Below, piece after piece: positions 22,994-34,366 of a DNA stretch of 64,000 nucleotides. Position numbers and translations under genes: made by a program. The stretch is from Topomyia yanbarensis (lineage: Eukaryota; Arthropoda; Insecta; Diptera; Culicidae), in assembly GCF_030247195.1 (NCBI RefSeq), contig NC_080672.1:27163906-27227905 (forward strand), in the 5' to 3' direction. Position 1 is the stretch's first letter; the number at the start of each line of letters is the position of its first letter. The notes under the pieces are model-generated. The model worked only from the letters and a program-made list of their open reading frames with translations, did no database searches and was not told the origin of the DNA.

Positions 22994-24081
22994 CGATGGT
23001 AGGAAGGACGACCACTTTGGTTTTAATATGAAGAGATGGCTTTTTGGTCACCGTTTTCATACAACAATATCTATATTTCGTCTAATACCAACGCTTCGAA
23101 GATCTACGCCTTCATCTTCAGGGCAAAACTACAATATTTGACAATTATTACAAAACCATCCAATATTCACATTTTACACAAATTACTTACAACGGTAACA
23201 GTATTATCTTATTTTTTTTTTTATTCAATTCGTTTATTTGATAAGGCACGTTTTCGTTAGCTTAAAGGTGCCATTTTTTCTTTGTTTTACACTTTGAATT
23301 GTTTAAAACTAGGAGGTTACATATTTAATATAATTTTGTTTTTATATAATGAAACTAAAAGAATTTTACAGCTAACTTATACATATACAAGAGGGAATAA
23401 CATAATATTCGTAGGATTAGGGGAGGTGTCATTTTGTGTGTTCTTTGTATAGCAATGCATTTTATGATTTTTAGAAGGGAGATTGTTGGAGCAATTAAAT
23501 ATTAACTAAGGGGAACATTTTACAAGCTTATTAACTAGGAGTGGTTCAATTTTATTAAGGCTGGGGGTGGGGGGATTAATTAGGGTTATTACTGTTGGTA
23601 CTGTTGGACATTTCTTAACTAGGTTAAATATTGATCAACTAAAACTAGAAGATAGGGGGGCACCTAAATTTTGGGAAGATATTCAAGGAGGGGGGGGGGG
23701 AGCGTAGTCGTACATCTGTGTATCAGAGACATGGGAGAGAGGGTGGACAAGGCTGACAGAGGGGGGGAGATATAAACTTTCAGTTTCCGGCATCAGGAAT
23801 CAACGGCCAGGATTACAGATTCGAATGGATGCATCAAGTATTGGGACGCCGGGCGGTTTTCCTCGAACCGGCAGGGGTTCCTCCAGACCATTTCGTAGTA
23901 CGGCTCAGATACGGATCGGAAACACACCACGTTGCGCGTGTGATATTGTACTGTAGGTCTCGTGTTGTTGGTTCATTCGACAGATGTTTTGTCTCGTCTT
24001 GGAGTCGTATCAAACCATCGTTGGGGTACGGTAGTCGGAAGAGGGCACTTCTGGGAATGATCAGAGAAAAGATAGGGGCAT

Positions 24082-27075
24082 TTAAATTTGGATATTGATG
24101 GTTTTGAGGAACGTGTATACAAGGGACATGTAGAGAATATCGCGGCTTACTAGTACATCTCGAACCAGGCCATTGGGTGATCTTCCTCGGGCCCGAAGAG
24201 AATCGAATAGTTGAGATCTGGCAGAACAGTACTCGGCGCATGCCCAGACAACATGTTCGATATCGTGATAACCGTTGCCACAGGTGCAGATACCGCTATT
24301 TTAGAGCCCAATACGCCGGAGATGTGCGTCCAGCGTGTAGTGATTGGACATGAGCCGAGACATCACGCGAATGAAATCCCGACCCACATCCATCCCTCTG
24401 AACCAAGGTTTCGTCGATACCTTAGGGATTATCGAATGTAGCCACCTTCCCAGTTCACCATTGCTCCATGAAGTTTGCCAACTTTCGAGGGTTCTCTGAC
24501 GAGTGATACTGAAAAATTCGCTGAAGCTAATTGGTCTTTCATATATGTCACCTTGTAAAGCGCCCGCCTTAGCTAAAGAGTCCGCTTCTTCATTACCCGG
24601 AATGGAGCAATGCGAGAGAACCCAAACTAAGGTAATCTTGTACGATCTTACAGACAAAGCACGCAGGCGCTCCCAGATTTTCCCCAGAAAATATGGAATG
24701 TGCTTTCTAGGTTTCATTGAACGGAGAGCCTCGATTGAGCTGAGGCTATCCGAGACAATAAAGTAATGATCGGTGGGCAAAGTATCAATGATCCCAAGGG
24801 TATACTGAATAGCAGCAAGTTCTGCGACGTAAACTGAAGCAGGATCATTGAGTTTGAATGAGGCGGTGAGGTTTTGATTGAATATACCGAAGCCAGTGGA
24901 GCCGTCGAGGCTTGACCCGTCGGTGTAAAACATCTTGTTGCAGTCGACTTCTCGAAATTTACTATGAAAGATGCTTGGGATCACTTGCGGACGTATATGA
25001 TCCGGGATTCGACGAATCTCGTCTTTCATGGATGTGTCGAAGAATACAGTTGAATCAGAGGCATGAAAGAGATTGACACGGTTGGGATAGTATGAAGAAG
25101 GATTGATATTTTGTGCCATGTAATCGAAGTACAAGGACATAAATCGGGTTTGAGAATTGAGCTCGACAAGCCTTTTGAAATTTGCAATTACTAACGGGTT
25201 CAAGATATCGCATCGGATGAGCAATCGATATGAGAGTTCCCAAAATCGATTTTTCAGCGGAAGGACGCCCGCCAGCACTTCTAAACTCATCGTATGTGTC
25301 GAGTGCATACAACCCAAAGCAATACGCAAACAACAATATTGGATTCGCACTAGTTTGATGAAATGTATGTTCGCAGCGGAGCGGAAACAGAAACTCCCGT
25401 ACTCCATCACCGACAATATTGTTGTTTGGTACAGCCTGATCAGGTCTCCTGGGTGGGCACCCCACCATGTTCCGGTTATTGTACGGAGAAAGTTGATTCT
25501 TTGCTGGCACTTCTGTTTCAGATACCTAATATGACATCCCCAGGTTCCTTTAGAGTCGAACCATACCCCGAGATATTTGAAAGTTGAAACCTGAGCAATA
25601 GTTTGACCCATTAATTGAAGCTGTAGTTGCGCTGGTTCACGCTTCCTTGAAAATACGACTAGCTCAGTTTTCTCCGTGGAGAACTCGATACCTAGCTGGA
25701 GGGCCCAAGCAGACAAATTGTCCAAGGTATCTTGCAATGGTCCTTGCAGATCGACGGCTTTGGGACCTGTAATAGAGACCACACCGTCATCTGAAAGCTA
25801 CCTTAGCGTGCAGGAATTGACAAGACATTCGTCAATGTCATTCACGTAAAAGTTATAGAGAAGGGGGCTTAGACATGAGCCCTGGGGAAGACCCATGTAG
25901 CTAATTCTTGATGTCGATAAATCACCATGCGAAAAATGCATATGTTTTTCGGACAGCAAGTTTAGCAAAAAGTTGTTCAGAGTCGGTGAAAGACCATGCT
26001 GGTGCAGCTTCTTAGAAAGAATTTTGATCGAAACTGAATCAAAAGCCCCCTTTATATCTAGGAAAACTGATGCCATCTGCTCTTTGCTAGCATAAGCCAT
26101 TTGAATTTCTGTTGAGAGCAACGCGAGACAGTCGTTCGTGCCAAGATCATTTTTTCGAATAACTTCCGGATACAGGACAGCATCGCAATCGGTCGATACG
26201 AAATGTGGTCGGAGGCTTGTTTTCCTGGTTTTTGGATGGCGATGACCTTCACTTACTTCCAGTCACTAGGGACAATATTACCCTCAAGAAACTTATTAAA
26301 TAAATTCAACAAGCGTCTCTTGGCAGAGTCTGGCAGATTCTTCAACAAGTTAAATTTGATTCTGTCTGGCCCATCGAAAACGGTGTTTCGTTCGCGTTAT
26401 AGTTATCATGAAGAGACGTGGTGCGGTAGATCTTCTGTGCTGGGGCGGAATCCGGACAAACCTTCTTGGCAAAATCGAATATCCAACGGTTTGAATATTC
26501 CATGCTCTCGTTAGTACTGTTTCGGTTTCGTAAGCGCAGGGCCGTGCTCCAAAGAGTGCACATCGATGTTTCTCTCGTTAGCCCGTCGACGAACCGGCGC
26601 CAGTAGCTACGTTTTTTGGCTTTCATCAAACTCTTCATGCGCGTCTCCGCCATCGCGTACTGTCGGTAGCTGGCTGGAGGACCTTATACACGGTGACCTT
26701 CTCCACGTACACGTCTGAGCACTCTTTGTCCCACCATGGGTTGGGAGGACGCCCCTGAGGGTTCGCGTCTGGTACGCGTTTAGTTTGAGCTTGAATCGCG
26801 AATATCGAGAATCAAGCCAGCCAGGAACCCGTGTTCTTCCTCCGGAGGAAGCTCTACTTTTCCGGGTATCGCGGACGCGTAGCTCTGCCAATCAATATTT
26901 CGTGTGAGGTCATACGAAACATAGATTGTATTCGGTGGCCCTGAACCGTTAGCAATATTAATTACGATTGGTAGATGGTCCCTACCGTGGGGTTCAGAGA
27001 CTACTTTCCACATGTAATCTAACTGCATCGATGTCGAGCAGAGGGACAGGCCTAAGGCGTTCGGACGCACTGGAG
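24082..27075 (-). pseudogene. I-like ORF2: endonuclease remnant, reverse transcriptase, RNase H
   Basis: Reading down the minus strand. The endonuclease C-terminus is LSLCSTSMQLDYMWK and HGRDHLPIVI (around 26960-27075). Next comes a frameshifted linker, then the reverse transcriptase: IAIQKPGKQASDHISYRPIA, FLDIKGAFDSVSI and GLPQGSCLSPLLYN. A TAG interrupts the frame at 25798-25800 just before SDDGVVSI, where ADD is expected. RNase H follows: FYTDGSSLDGS, VAELAAIQ, IVSDSLSSIEAL and SIPGNEEADSLAK supply all four acidic catalytic residues. Near 24300 the frame shifts and continues as CTCGNGYHDIEHVVWAC, a terminal CCHC, to TAA at 24082-24084. Most of the endonuclease is deleted. The stop, frameshifts and deletion make it dead, though the RNase H frame is intact. 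Confidence 0.8.
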
Positions 27076-27363
27076 ATGCAGGAATCCGTGCCATTTCGCG
27101 GTTTGTACACGGGACATGTCGGGAGATCAAGTGGGTTTCCTCCACAGTATACACTTTACGGCATTCCTTTCACAGGAATCATCCACATGATTCCCACCGC
27201 TTTTGCTACAATGGGAGGTTGTATGTCCCAGTTCTTTGAAATTAGTACAGTTCATGGCGCGCGGCACAAAATGGCGAACAGGTGGATGGACCTTGTTAAA
27301 GAGGAGGTAGTTAGATAGGGCAGACCCGGCGTAGATCACCCGATAGGAACCTGAGTTGATATA

Positions 27364-28301
27364 CAGGGTGTTTGGTTCATGGTTAAGAATATGCAAAAAC
27401 AACGATTTCGAACCCACTACATTTGTGGCGAGCTCATGCTGTGTTAACTATTAAATAGCAGCAAAATGAAAAGAGATATATTTGTTGTCAAATAAAAAGT
27501 TATAAAGAACATTAAGGGGCAAATAAATTCAAATGAACAATAGTAACGATAAATTTTGTTGATTAATTATTAGAATAATTAAAAAACTCTCCAAAAAACA
27601 CAAATTTTGATACTATGTTGCGTTTCGGCTTCGCCTCTTCAGAAACCGACACTAACGTATTGTCGGAATAGATTAGCGCCGGCTTGACGCAAATCCCTTA
27701 AAACTAAAACACACTATGTGTTTCAATCAAACGACTGATCAAACGTGATGTCCCGTTCGAGCAGAAGTTCTGTTTATGCCGATGAGACACAAGTGAAGCC
27801 GAAACTTGTCTTGGCTTAGCAGGCCTATGCGAAAGATGCAATACGTTAGTGTCGGTTTCTGAAGAGGCGAAGCCGAAACGCAACATAGTATGAAATAAGG
27901 ATTTGTGCCCTCCTGTACAAAGACTGGTTTTTACCAACAAATTTTCACCCTAGTGAGAAATTTTGGTTTTTACCAAATTTTTCTCCTTAGGGTGAAATAT
28001 AGCATAGTACAAATTTTGAGTTATTTCGTTAGTAAAAAATCATTTAGTACACTTAACTAAAAGATATTTGTACATACACTGATAGGAAATTTTTTCACCT
28101 TTCGAATGGAACTGAAATATTTAAAATACAAAGTATACTTTTAAAGTTAGAGGTATTTTAAGACAAATAAGTTTTTTACACAAAAAGTTCAATAACTCTG
28201 TAACGGTTGAGATTTGATGGTATGTGTAGAACAATTTTTTTCTCCAAATATAGCAGTCTATCACCCCCCGAGAGATTCTTAACCATGAATCAAACACCCT
28301 G
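27364..28301. mobile_element. Foldback MITE (family A), copy 2, inside I-like ORF1
   Basis: The ends are CAGGGTGTTTGGTTCATGG and its complement, each next to TA (27362-27363 and 28302-28303). The right arm and interior match copy 1 at 6818-8436 in reverse orientation. The left arm is shortened to about 28 bp. Excision leaving one TA restores the ORF1 reading KGTYINSGSY. It contains a second element at 27611-28009. Confidence 0.88.
27611..28009. mobile_element. MITE (family B), 399 bp, with 10-bp duplication
   Basis: Flanked by CAAATTTTGA on both sides (27601-27610 and 28010-28019). The ends are TACTATG and CATAGTA. The first 280 bp is itself an inverted repeat with arms of about 50 bp (TACTATGTTGCGTTTCGGCT and its complement), followed by a segment containing GGTTTTTACC palindromes. 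The 9-10 bp duplications suggest a Mutator-type mobiliser. The small open frames inside are not genes. Confidence 0.8.
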
Positions 28302-29269
28302 TATGTCCCCTTTACGTCAGCTTCGACTGATGCTGAATGCAAACGTTTGCACTCTGGTATCTTCACTGACTGTAGCAAGGAGTCTTTAAAACAGTCAACC
28401 CCATATGTCAACAGGTCCTCGCAATTCTGACTTGAATCGGAGACTACACCGCAGATTTCAACCCTGTTAGCTGGTATATATACCCTGTATTCCTTCGTAA
28501 AGAGCCTGTAGCCAGCAATATCGTTTGCCTGATTCAAACTATTTACCACCACCCGAAGTTTATCAGGGCGAATTTTCGATATTTCTGTCACGGCAGAACA
28601 CCGTTCCGCCAGAGCTCGAGTAATCTTTGGTAAATTCGAACACTTTTTATCATTGTCTCGAAAGAAGATCGCGTAAGGCCCAGTGGCCATAGATGGATAA
28701 TATATAATATATCCATCGGATATACCGTGAGGCGAACCATTGTCAGGGGAAGTCGTTTTTGCGCGGGCCTATTGCCTATGGCAAATGACATCGATGTGGA
28801 AAATGTAGAATCACGTTCAGTCTCTCCCTAGGAAGATGTTGTTGAACATCTTTAATGATTGGAAAAGGTACGAAGAAATACTCATTAGTATCATCGAGGA
28901 GCGGTCCACTCTCTTAGGACTTTTTTTTAACAATCTTCGCACTAACAAGTTTTTGGTGAGATAAGCAAATCTTGCAAAATCCTCGCTGGTGACTCCAATT
29001 TGCTATATCCTCTCAGGGAATTAGTTTTTTTTGAATAGCACTCGCGGAGATAAACACTCTCTCACCAGGAAATCAATACGTCTACTCAATCAGTGGCGGC
29101 GCGAGGTGTTTTGGCGCTCGGGGCCAAAAAGTAAATTTGCCGCCCCTCTTACAATGAATTTTCAAAAGAGTTCAATAATTTCCTACCTTTACATATAAAA
29201 ACAAATTTGATAAAAATATTAAAAAGGGTCTACACGAAAATGAACTTTTTAACATTTTATTGTCAATAT

Positions 29270-29530
29270 TTCTCGACAAACATGTTAAATGGTCCTAAAT
29301 GCAAATGAGAGCCCCGCTTTGTTTACTTTCTCTTTCGATTATTACGGCGTCATCTTAAAACTTTTCAATATTGTTTCAGGATATATCGAAAAACTCTGAT
29401 TTCGACTAGCTTATTCTGCTGAGAGTTGAGTAACAAACGTATAAACTGCAGAGTTATTAGCGAAAGACAAAGTAAACAAAGAGAAACTGTCATTTGCAGT
29501 TAGGACCATTTGACATGTTTGTCGAGATTT
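29270..29530. mobile_element. MITE (family C), copy 1, TIRs of about 65 bp
   Basis: The left arm starts CTCGACAAACATGTTAAATGG and the right arm ends with its near complement at about 29530. A conserved block TTTGTTTACTTTCTCTTT occurs in each arm. ATTT lies directly outside both ends. A relative with the same arm design lies at 39727-39980. Confidence 0.65.
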
Positions 29531-30013
29531 TGTCCTAGCAGTATAGTGACTACACTGACGCAAATTTACTTAAGAATTTCATAAGTCGCAACTTATGAAG
29601 CTACACAATTTTGATTTCATTGAACGCTTATGCATTTCATAAGTTCGCCCTATAGAATTTATAGACGTATGTAATGATGTTCATAATCGTATTATTGTGC
29701 AAATGTCATAATTTTACCATATGAAATCAGTGAAAATAGGAACTATTTTTGGAAGTGGATTGAACAAGAACATTATTTTTTTTTTCAAATTTGGAGAAAT
29801 GAAATGTAAGTAAATATTCTTCGTAACTGTGACCTGTGTTTCGCTGGTCACAATAAATCCGTGGTCGCTGGGCCAGCTTAATATAGACCCCTAGAAATTT
29901 TGTTATATTTGTAAATATTGTCAGTAAATGTCTAAATGTGAAATAAATGTCATGCTTCCATGTTTGAAGAATGTTTATTTCATGTTTAGTAGTCTTCGGT
30001 TGGTGCCCGTCAG

Positions 30014-30228
<215 letters not shown>

Positions 30229-30314
30229 ATTGATTTATTTACCTAATTATTTATATTATATGTCAGATAGTTTATTTACATTTTTGCTGATTTGTTTATT
30301 TTGTGAAAATTATA

Positions 30315-31595
30315 TTGGGTATGGGAATAAGTTTCCGTCCTTCTTTACGCGAAAATAATATTTATTTAAAACATGAAATACAAAATAATATTATGTGAAG
30401 TGTGCACCATTCGAAGCGACAACTTTTCCCCATCTTTCAGGCAGCATACGGATTCCTCGAAGAAAGAAGTCAGGGTTTTTCGACTCGATCCATTAGTTCA
30501 GCCATTTTTCGATAATTTCGCAAGAAGTGAACTTTTCTCCAATCAGGGCTGATTGCATCGATCGAAAAAGATGGTAATCTGATGGCGCTATGTCTGGGGA
30601 ATACGGCGGGTGGGGCAAGATTTCCCAATTCACCCCTTCCAAATATTTTTTGACAGATTTTGCAACGTGTGGCCTAGCGTTATCATGCAGCAAAATTAGT
30701 TTATCATGTCGAGCAGTCCAATCCGGTCGTTTTTCTTTCAAAGCACGATTTAATCGTATTAGCTGCAGTCTGTAACGATCACCAGTGATTGTTTCGGGAT
30801 GGTTTAAGGAGTTCGTAATAAATTACACCACTCTGATCCCACCAGATGCACAACAAAACCTTGGAAGCATGAATATTTTTTTTGTTGGTGTGAATGGACC
30901 CGGTTCACCTGGCAGCCCCCAACATTTTCGTCGCTTCGGGTTATCGTAGTAGATCCATTTTTCATCGCCAGTGATAATGCGATGCAGAAAACCTTTTCTT
31001 TTCTGGCGCTCAAGGAGCATCTCGCACATCACCAAACGTCTCTCGATATCCCTCTCCTTCAATTGATGTGGTACCCAATTGCCTATTTTTTGCACCATTC
31101 CCATTGCGTGCAAACGTTTACCGACGGTCGATCTGTCAACATTCAACTCATTGGATAGCTCATCCAGAGTCCGACATGAATCTTCATCAAGTATCTGTTG
31201 TAGTTGTGCATCTTCAAACTTTTTCGGTGCTCCTTCGCGTTCTTTGTCACTGGCGTCATAATCGCCGCTTTGGAATCGTCGAAACCACTCTTTACAGCTT
31301 GTATTAGATGGAGCATGATCACCGTAAATATTCCTTAATATGCGATAAGTTTCAGCTGCACTTTTCTTTGAAATGTAATAATGCAGCAAAATTTCCCGCA
31401 AATGCTACTTTTTCGGAACGAACGTTGACATTTTTAACGCCAGATTAAAAAAGATGTTCACACTCGAAGCGAATATCAACTAGTGCAATCGAGACCTTAC
31501 ACATACAATTAGAAATGGAGTAGTTGAGCTAACACAGCTGTAGTATCAATAATGACCTATCTTTCAAGAGGACGGAAACTTATTCCCATACCCAA
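30315..31595 (-). mobile_element. mariner transposon, 1,281 bp
   Basis: Terminal inverted repeats of about 27 bp: TTGGGTATGGGAATAAGTTT continuing CCGTCCT at the left, with the complement at the right end. Each end abuts TA (30313-30314 and 31596-31597). Length, TA duplication and the encoded transposase are all typical of mariner. Confidence 0.92.
30493..31431 (-). pseudogene. mariner transposase, inactivated
   Basis: Cut-and-paste transposase. The ATG is at 31431 (MSTFVPKK), followed by a TAG at codon 9 and then LREILLHYYISKKSAAETYR, the paired-type N-terminal DNA-binding domain with two helix-turn-helix units (CKEWFRRFQSGDYD, LDELSNELNVDRSTVGKRL). The catalytic D,D34D triad is visible: D in IITGDEKWIYYDN, D in LLHDNARPHVAKS and D in YSPDIAPSDYHLF. 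A frameshift near 30870 separates the first Asp from the rest, and WWDQSGVIYYELLKP continues in another frame. The nonsense codon and the frameshift inactivate the copy, although the ends look intact and could be mobilised in trans. Confidence 0.9.
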
Positions 31596-31699
31596 TACAA
31601 TGTAAAGGTTATGCATGAAACCAATCCGATCTAAAAATTCAAATAAACTTTTTATCGGGGCACCAACCCATACATGTTTGTAAATAATGTTTTGCTTTT

Positions 31700-32330
31700 G
31701 CTACGCGATATACGAGAAGAGGTCATCGATCGCGAGTGGAGATGGTTTCCGGGGGCACGGGGAAATAAAAAGGGCTTATTGCGCTGAAAACGAGATCAGT
31801 TAGTAAAAGTTCGGTCCGAGCAGTGAGTACAACCGAGTGAAGTCGAGCGGCAGCGAAATCTCTTAGTGCGTACCACCCGTGACTTTTCGGTACGGTTTAG
31901 GATCCCAGTGTAGTGTTCCGCGGGCAAAGGCCCGGTAAAAACCACAAGCGACGCGAGTGCACTGTTGGTCGAATGATGCCAGCCTAGTTAATTAAAAAAA
32001 TGCGCGAAGTAACTCGCGAAAAGTATTGTGTGCTCAGTGTACCACTCCTGGACCATCTTTCAGAAACGCAGGCCACCGTTACACGGCCGAGTTGCCGCCA
32101 TAACTGGATCTCGACCGACGGAAGTACCCGGTCTAAGTACCCTGTCAGCTGTACTTGGTCCTGTTCCCGATCGTCGCCCAGTCCCCGGAAAGCCAGAAGC
32201 AGCAAGTCGACCAACGTTCGTCCCGGCCGCAACGATTTTCTGCACGTTAAGAAGAATAAAAGTTTACTATGCGCAAGTATTTTTGTTTTCTGTTTAAATA
32301 AATGTAAGGTCTAGTCTATATAAGCTGTTT
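31700..32330 (+). promoter_or_regulatory. LTR-like or promoter-like block, unassigned
   Basis: A GC-rich block between AT-rich sequences with AAATAAAAAGGGC (TATA-like, about 31765), a run of short GAGTG-rich motifs as in insect LTR leaders, and AAGAATAAAAG (polyadenylation-like, about 32250). The frames inside resemble no protein. It may be a solo LTR, but no TG...CA boundaries or duplication were found. Confidence 0.25.
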
Positions 32331-32478
32331 TCTATAATTATGTGATGTTCTTGAGTTAATTTAGTCCGCTAGTTTGTTTTTATAAATTTGCCCAGAGACC
32401 ACGTATTGAGGGAAGAAAGTGAAAGTGTGAAATGTGATTAGTGCAAACGTAAATAAATTAAAAATCGTCATCATTATC

Positions 32479-32925
32479 TTAGTGACCTAGTGACCGAACA
32501 ATCTGGATAATCCGAAACATAATTGAATGTATTTTAGAGTTCCAGGTTACTTGATCTTGGATCGCCGGTTCCCAGCCTCCACAGACGCCCACCGCACGCG
32601 CGTCTTCCTCAATACACCGCCAGCGATTGCGGGGATTGCCCTGAAGTCGACGACCTCTTCCAGGTTCTCTGATGATCATAACTTTAGCTGGTTTCTCTTT
32701 TGTCATTCCGCATTACAAGCACAGCTCACTGTAGTGTGCCGTGTTTTATCAATCTTCCTATGCCAGCATGGTTGTATACTTGGTCCCGAGGGTTCATGCG
32801 ACTGTGCCATTCTCCATTTGGTACTGTGCTGCCGAGTGTTGAACGCAGAATTCTTCTCTCAAACAAACCGAGCACTCGATAGTCTGCTTCCTTCAACATT
32901 CATGCAGGCCCGATAAGAGGGGGAG
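32479..32925 (-). pseudogene. C-terminal fragment of an RTE-like retrotransposon ORF
   Basis: The minus strand reads ERRILRSTLGS, PNGEWHSRMN, then after a frame change REPGRGRRLQGNPRNRWRC and EEDARAVGVCGGWEPAIQD. This is the tail that follows reverse transcriptase in RTE-like mosquito elements (compare the tail at 20374-20684). No catalytic domain is present. Confidence 0.65.
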
Positions 32926-34366
32926 GCAGCCAGGGCAATTGCCCTGGGGCCCGGGTCGTATTTGGGGGCCCGCGTTTTTACTCGGAAGATGGGCGAACAC
33001 GTCCGGTATTCATAGAAGATCAAAAAATAGCAATAGTAATTCCTTTGTAATCATTCGCCTTATTAAATTGTTAGATGATGAAAGCGTAAAAAAATGAAAA
33101 CTTTATTTGATAGTTGACATTTGTTAAACCAAACGTTCTTAAAGGAGCTGTCTACTGTCGAGTTAGTTGTTTTGTAACCGTTTGTGGTTTGGCATAAGAT
33201 AACGGTGTGCTGTTTAGGGTTATAGTAGGTGGGCTTTTCTTAGCTGCTTTTGCACAAAGTTTACCGTGGTGTAGTGTCTTTTTGAAGAATGGTTGTATAA
33301 CCAGTATTACTCTGTTTTAATTGTTTTGTGTTGTTACCCAAGTAACCATAAGCACTAATTTAAAACTCTAGATAAGCTATAAGTTAGCGATTCCACTGCT
33401 AACTAGCCGTATACAAGTACTTTTAATGCTTCAATGCACCTAAAATGTAAAACATTAAATCTAGCACTATATCGACATACAAAACATAGACATAGTGCTA
33501 AAAAGCTTTTGAAGGTAAATGTTATGAAGTTTTTATAGAAAACTCTAAATGCAAATATAGAATCTTCTTATACTGCTTTGAGACACTGAACAATAACAAA
33601 TATACGTATGCGTCACCTAAACTAAACTCGTATGCCTTCGTGTAATAAATGATGATGCAATAAACTTAAAATCAAAATGCAAATTCTGCACGATTTCTCG
33701 AAAAAATACAATTATAAGCCACACTAGACGTTTGCGTAATTTCAACCAAACATCTAGGCAGAGTTAGCATTAAACCAAGTATACATGCGAATCTTTTTAC
33801 AGATCAGTGATCAAACGCGTATACCAAATTGAGATGAGGTTTTCGCCAGCGATCGAATCCCATTTCTAAGGGCAATAAATCATCAATTTAGTGCCTTTCA
33901 AACAGTCGGCATGTGAAACAAAAGAAGCGAGAAAGGGTGGGTACGTTATCGAAAGTTATTTTTTTCTATTGCTGTGTCGATAAAGAAGAAGTTACTTTAA
34001 AAAAACACGTATCTATGTTAACATTGTTGACAGCCACTAAGGTGCTTCTGAACTAGCTCTATTCTGGCACACTATTTCCGACACTAAGTGTGCCATTAAA
34101 TAATGGTTCGTGGTCTCTTGGGTATATTCCTTACCCCTAACCTAACCACTTCCCCAATCATTATCATCAGGGAAATCATGAAAGACGATTTATTGCAAGG
34201 CACAAATCTCCAATCAACATGGGGAACGTACCATTTGAATTAGACGCTACTGATTCCTGAGTATCCGTAAATTGAAAAACTCGTAGCTATGGCAATTTTA
34301 CCCGATTTGGATACCACGGAATAAGAAGCTGTCGAAATTCACCTGTCTGGCACGCTATCTGTGGAT
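32926..34366. other. Interior of the hAT-like unit, no gene seen
   Basis: Starts with a G/C-rich palindromic patch (AGGGCAATTGCCCTGGGGCC, about 32934), then AT-rich sequence without coding potential. Some short motifs (ACCCAAGTAACC at 33342) resemble one near 2145. Confidence 0.45.

Larger units (their letters stand above)
27076..28830 (-). pseudogene. I-like ORF1 (Gag-like), split by a foldback element
   Basis: The N-terminal part (28690 downward) reads MATGPYAIFFRDND, ISKIRPDKLRVVVNSLNQAN, GYRLFTKEYRVYIPANRVEI and CEDLLTYGVDCFKD, up to VEADVKGTY at the insertion. Beyond the foldback element the reading resumes at 27362 as INSGSYRVIYAGSALSNYLL, with a CTNFKELGHTTSHC knuckle and a second, frame-broken one (about 27130-27260). 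The frame is open for about 140 bp upstream of the Met at 28690, so the true start may be near 28830. The C-terminus is fused by deletion to the end of the endonuclease near 27070. Confidence 0.7.
23209..29090 (-). mobile_element. Decayed I-like (RNase H) non-LTR retrotransposon
   Basis: Runs on the minus strand from a 5' region (to about 29090) through ORF1 and ORF2 to a T-rich block at 23209-23223, the complement of its A-rich 3' end. ORF2 has a C-terminal RNase H, which places it in the I group or a relative. It is internally deleted, frameshifted and interrupted by a foldback element at 27364-28301. The hAT-like unit starting at 29091 abuts its 5' part. Confidence 0.75.

Noticed and set aside
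27704..27940. 78-codon frame, and a similar one at 52590-52823
   Set aside because: Both run through family-B MITE modules and are not conserved as protein.
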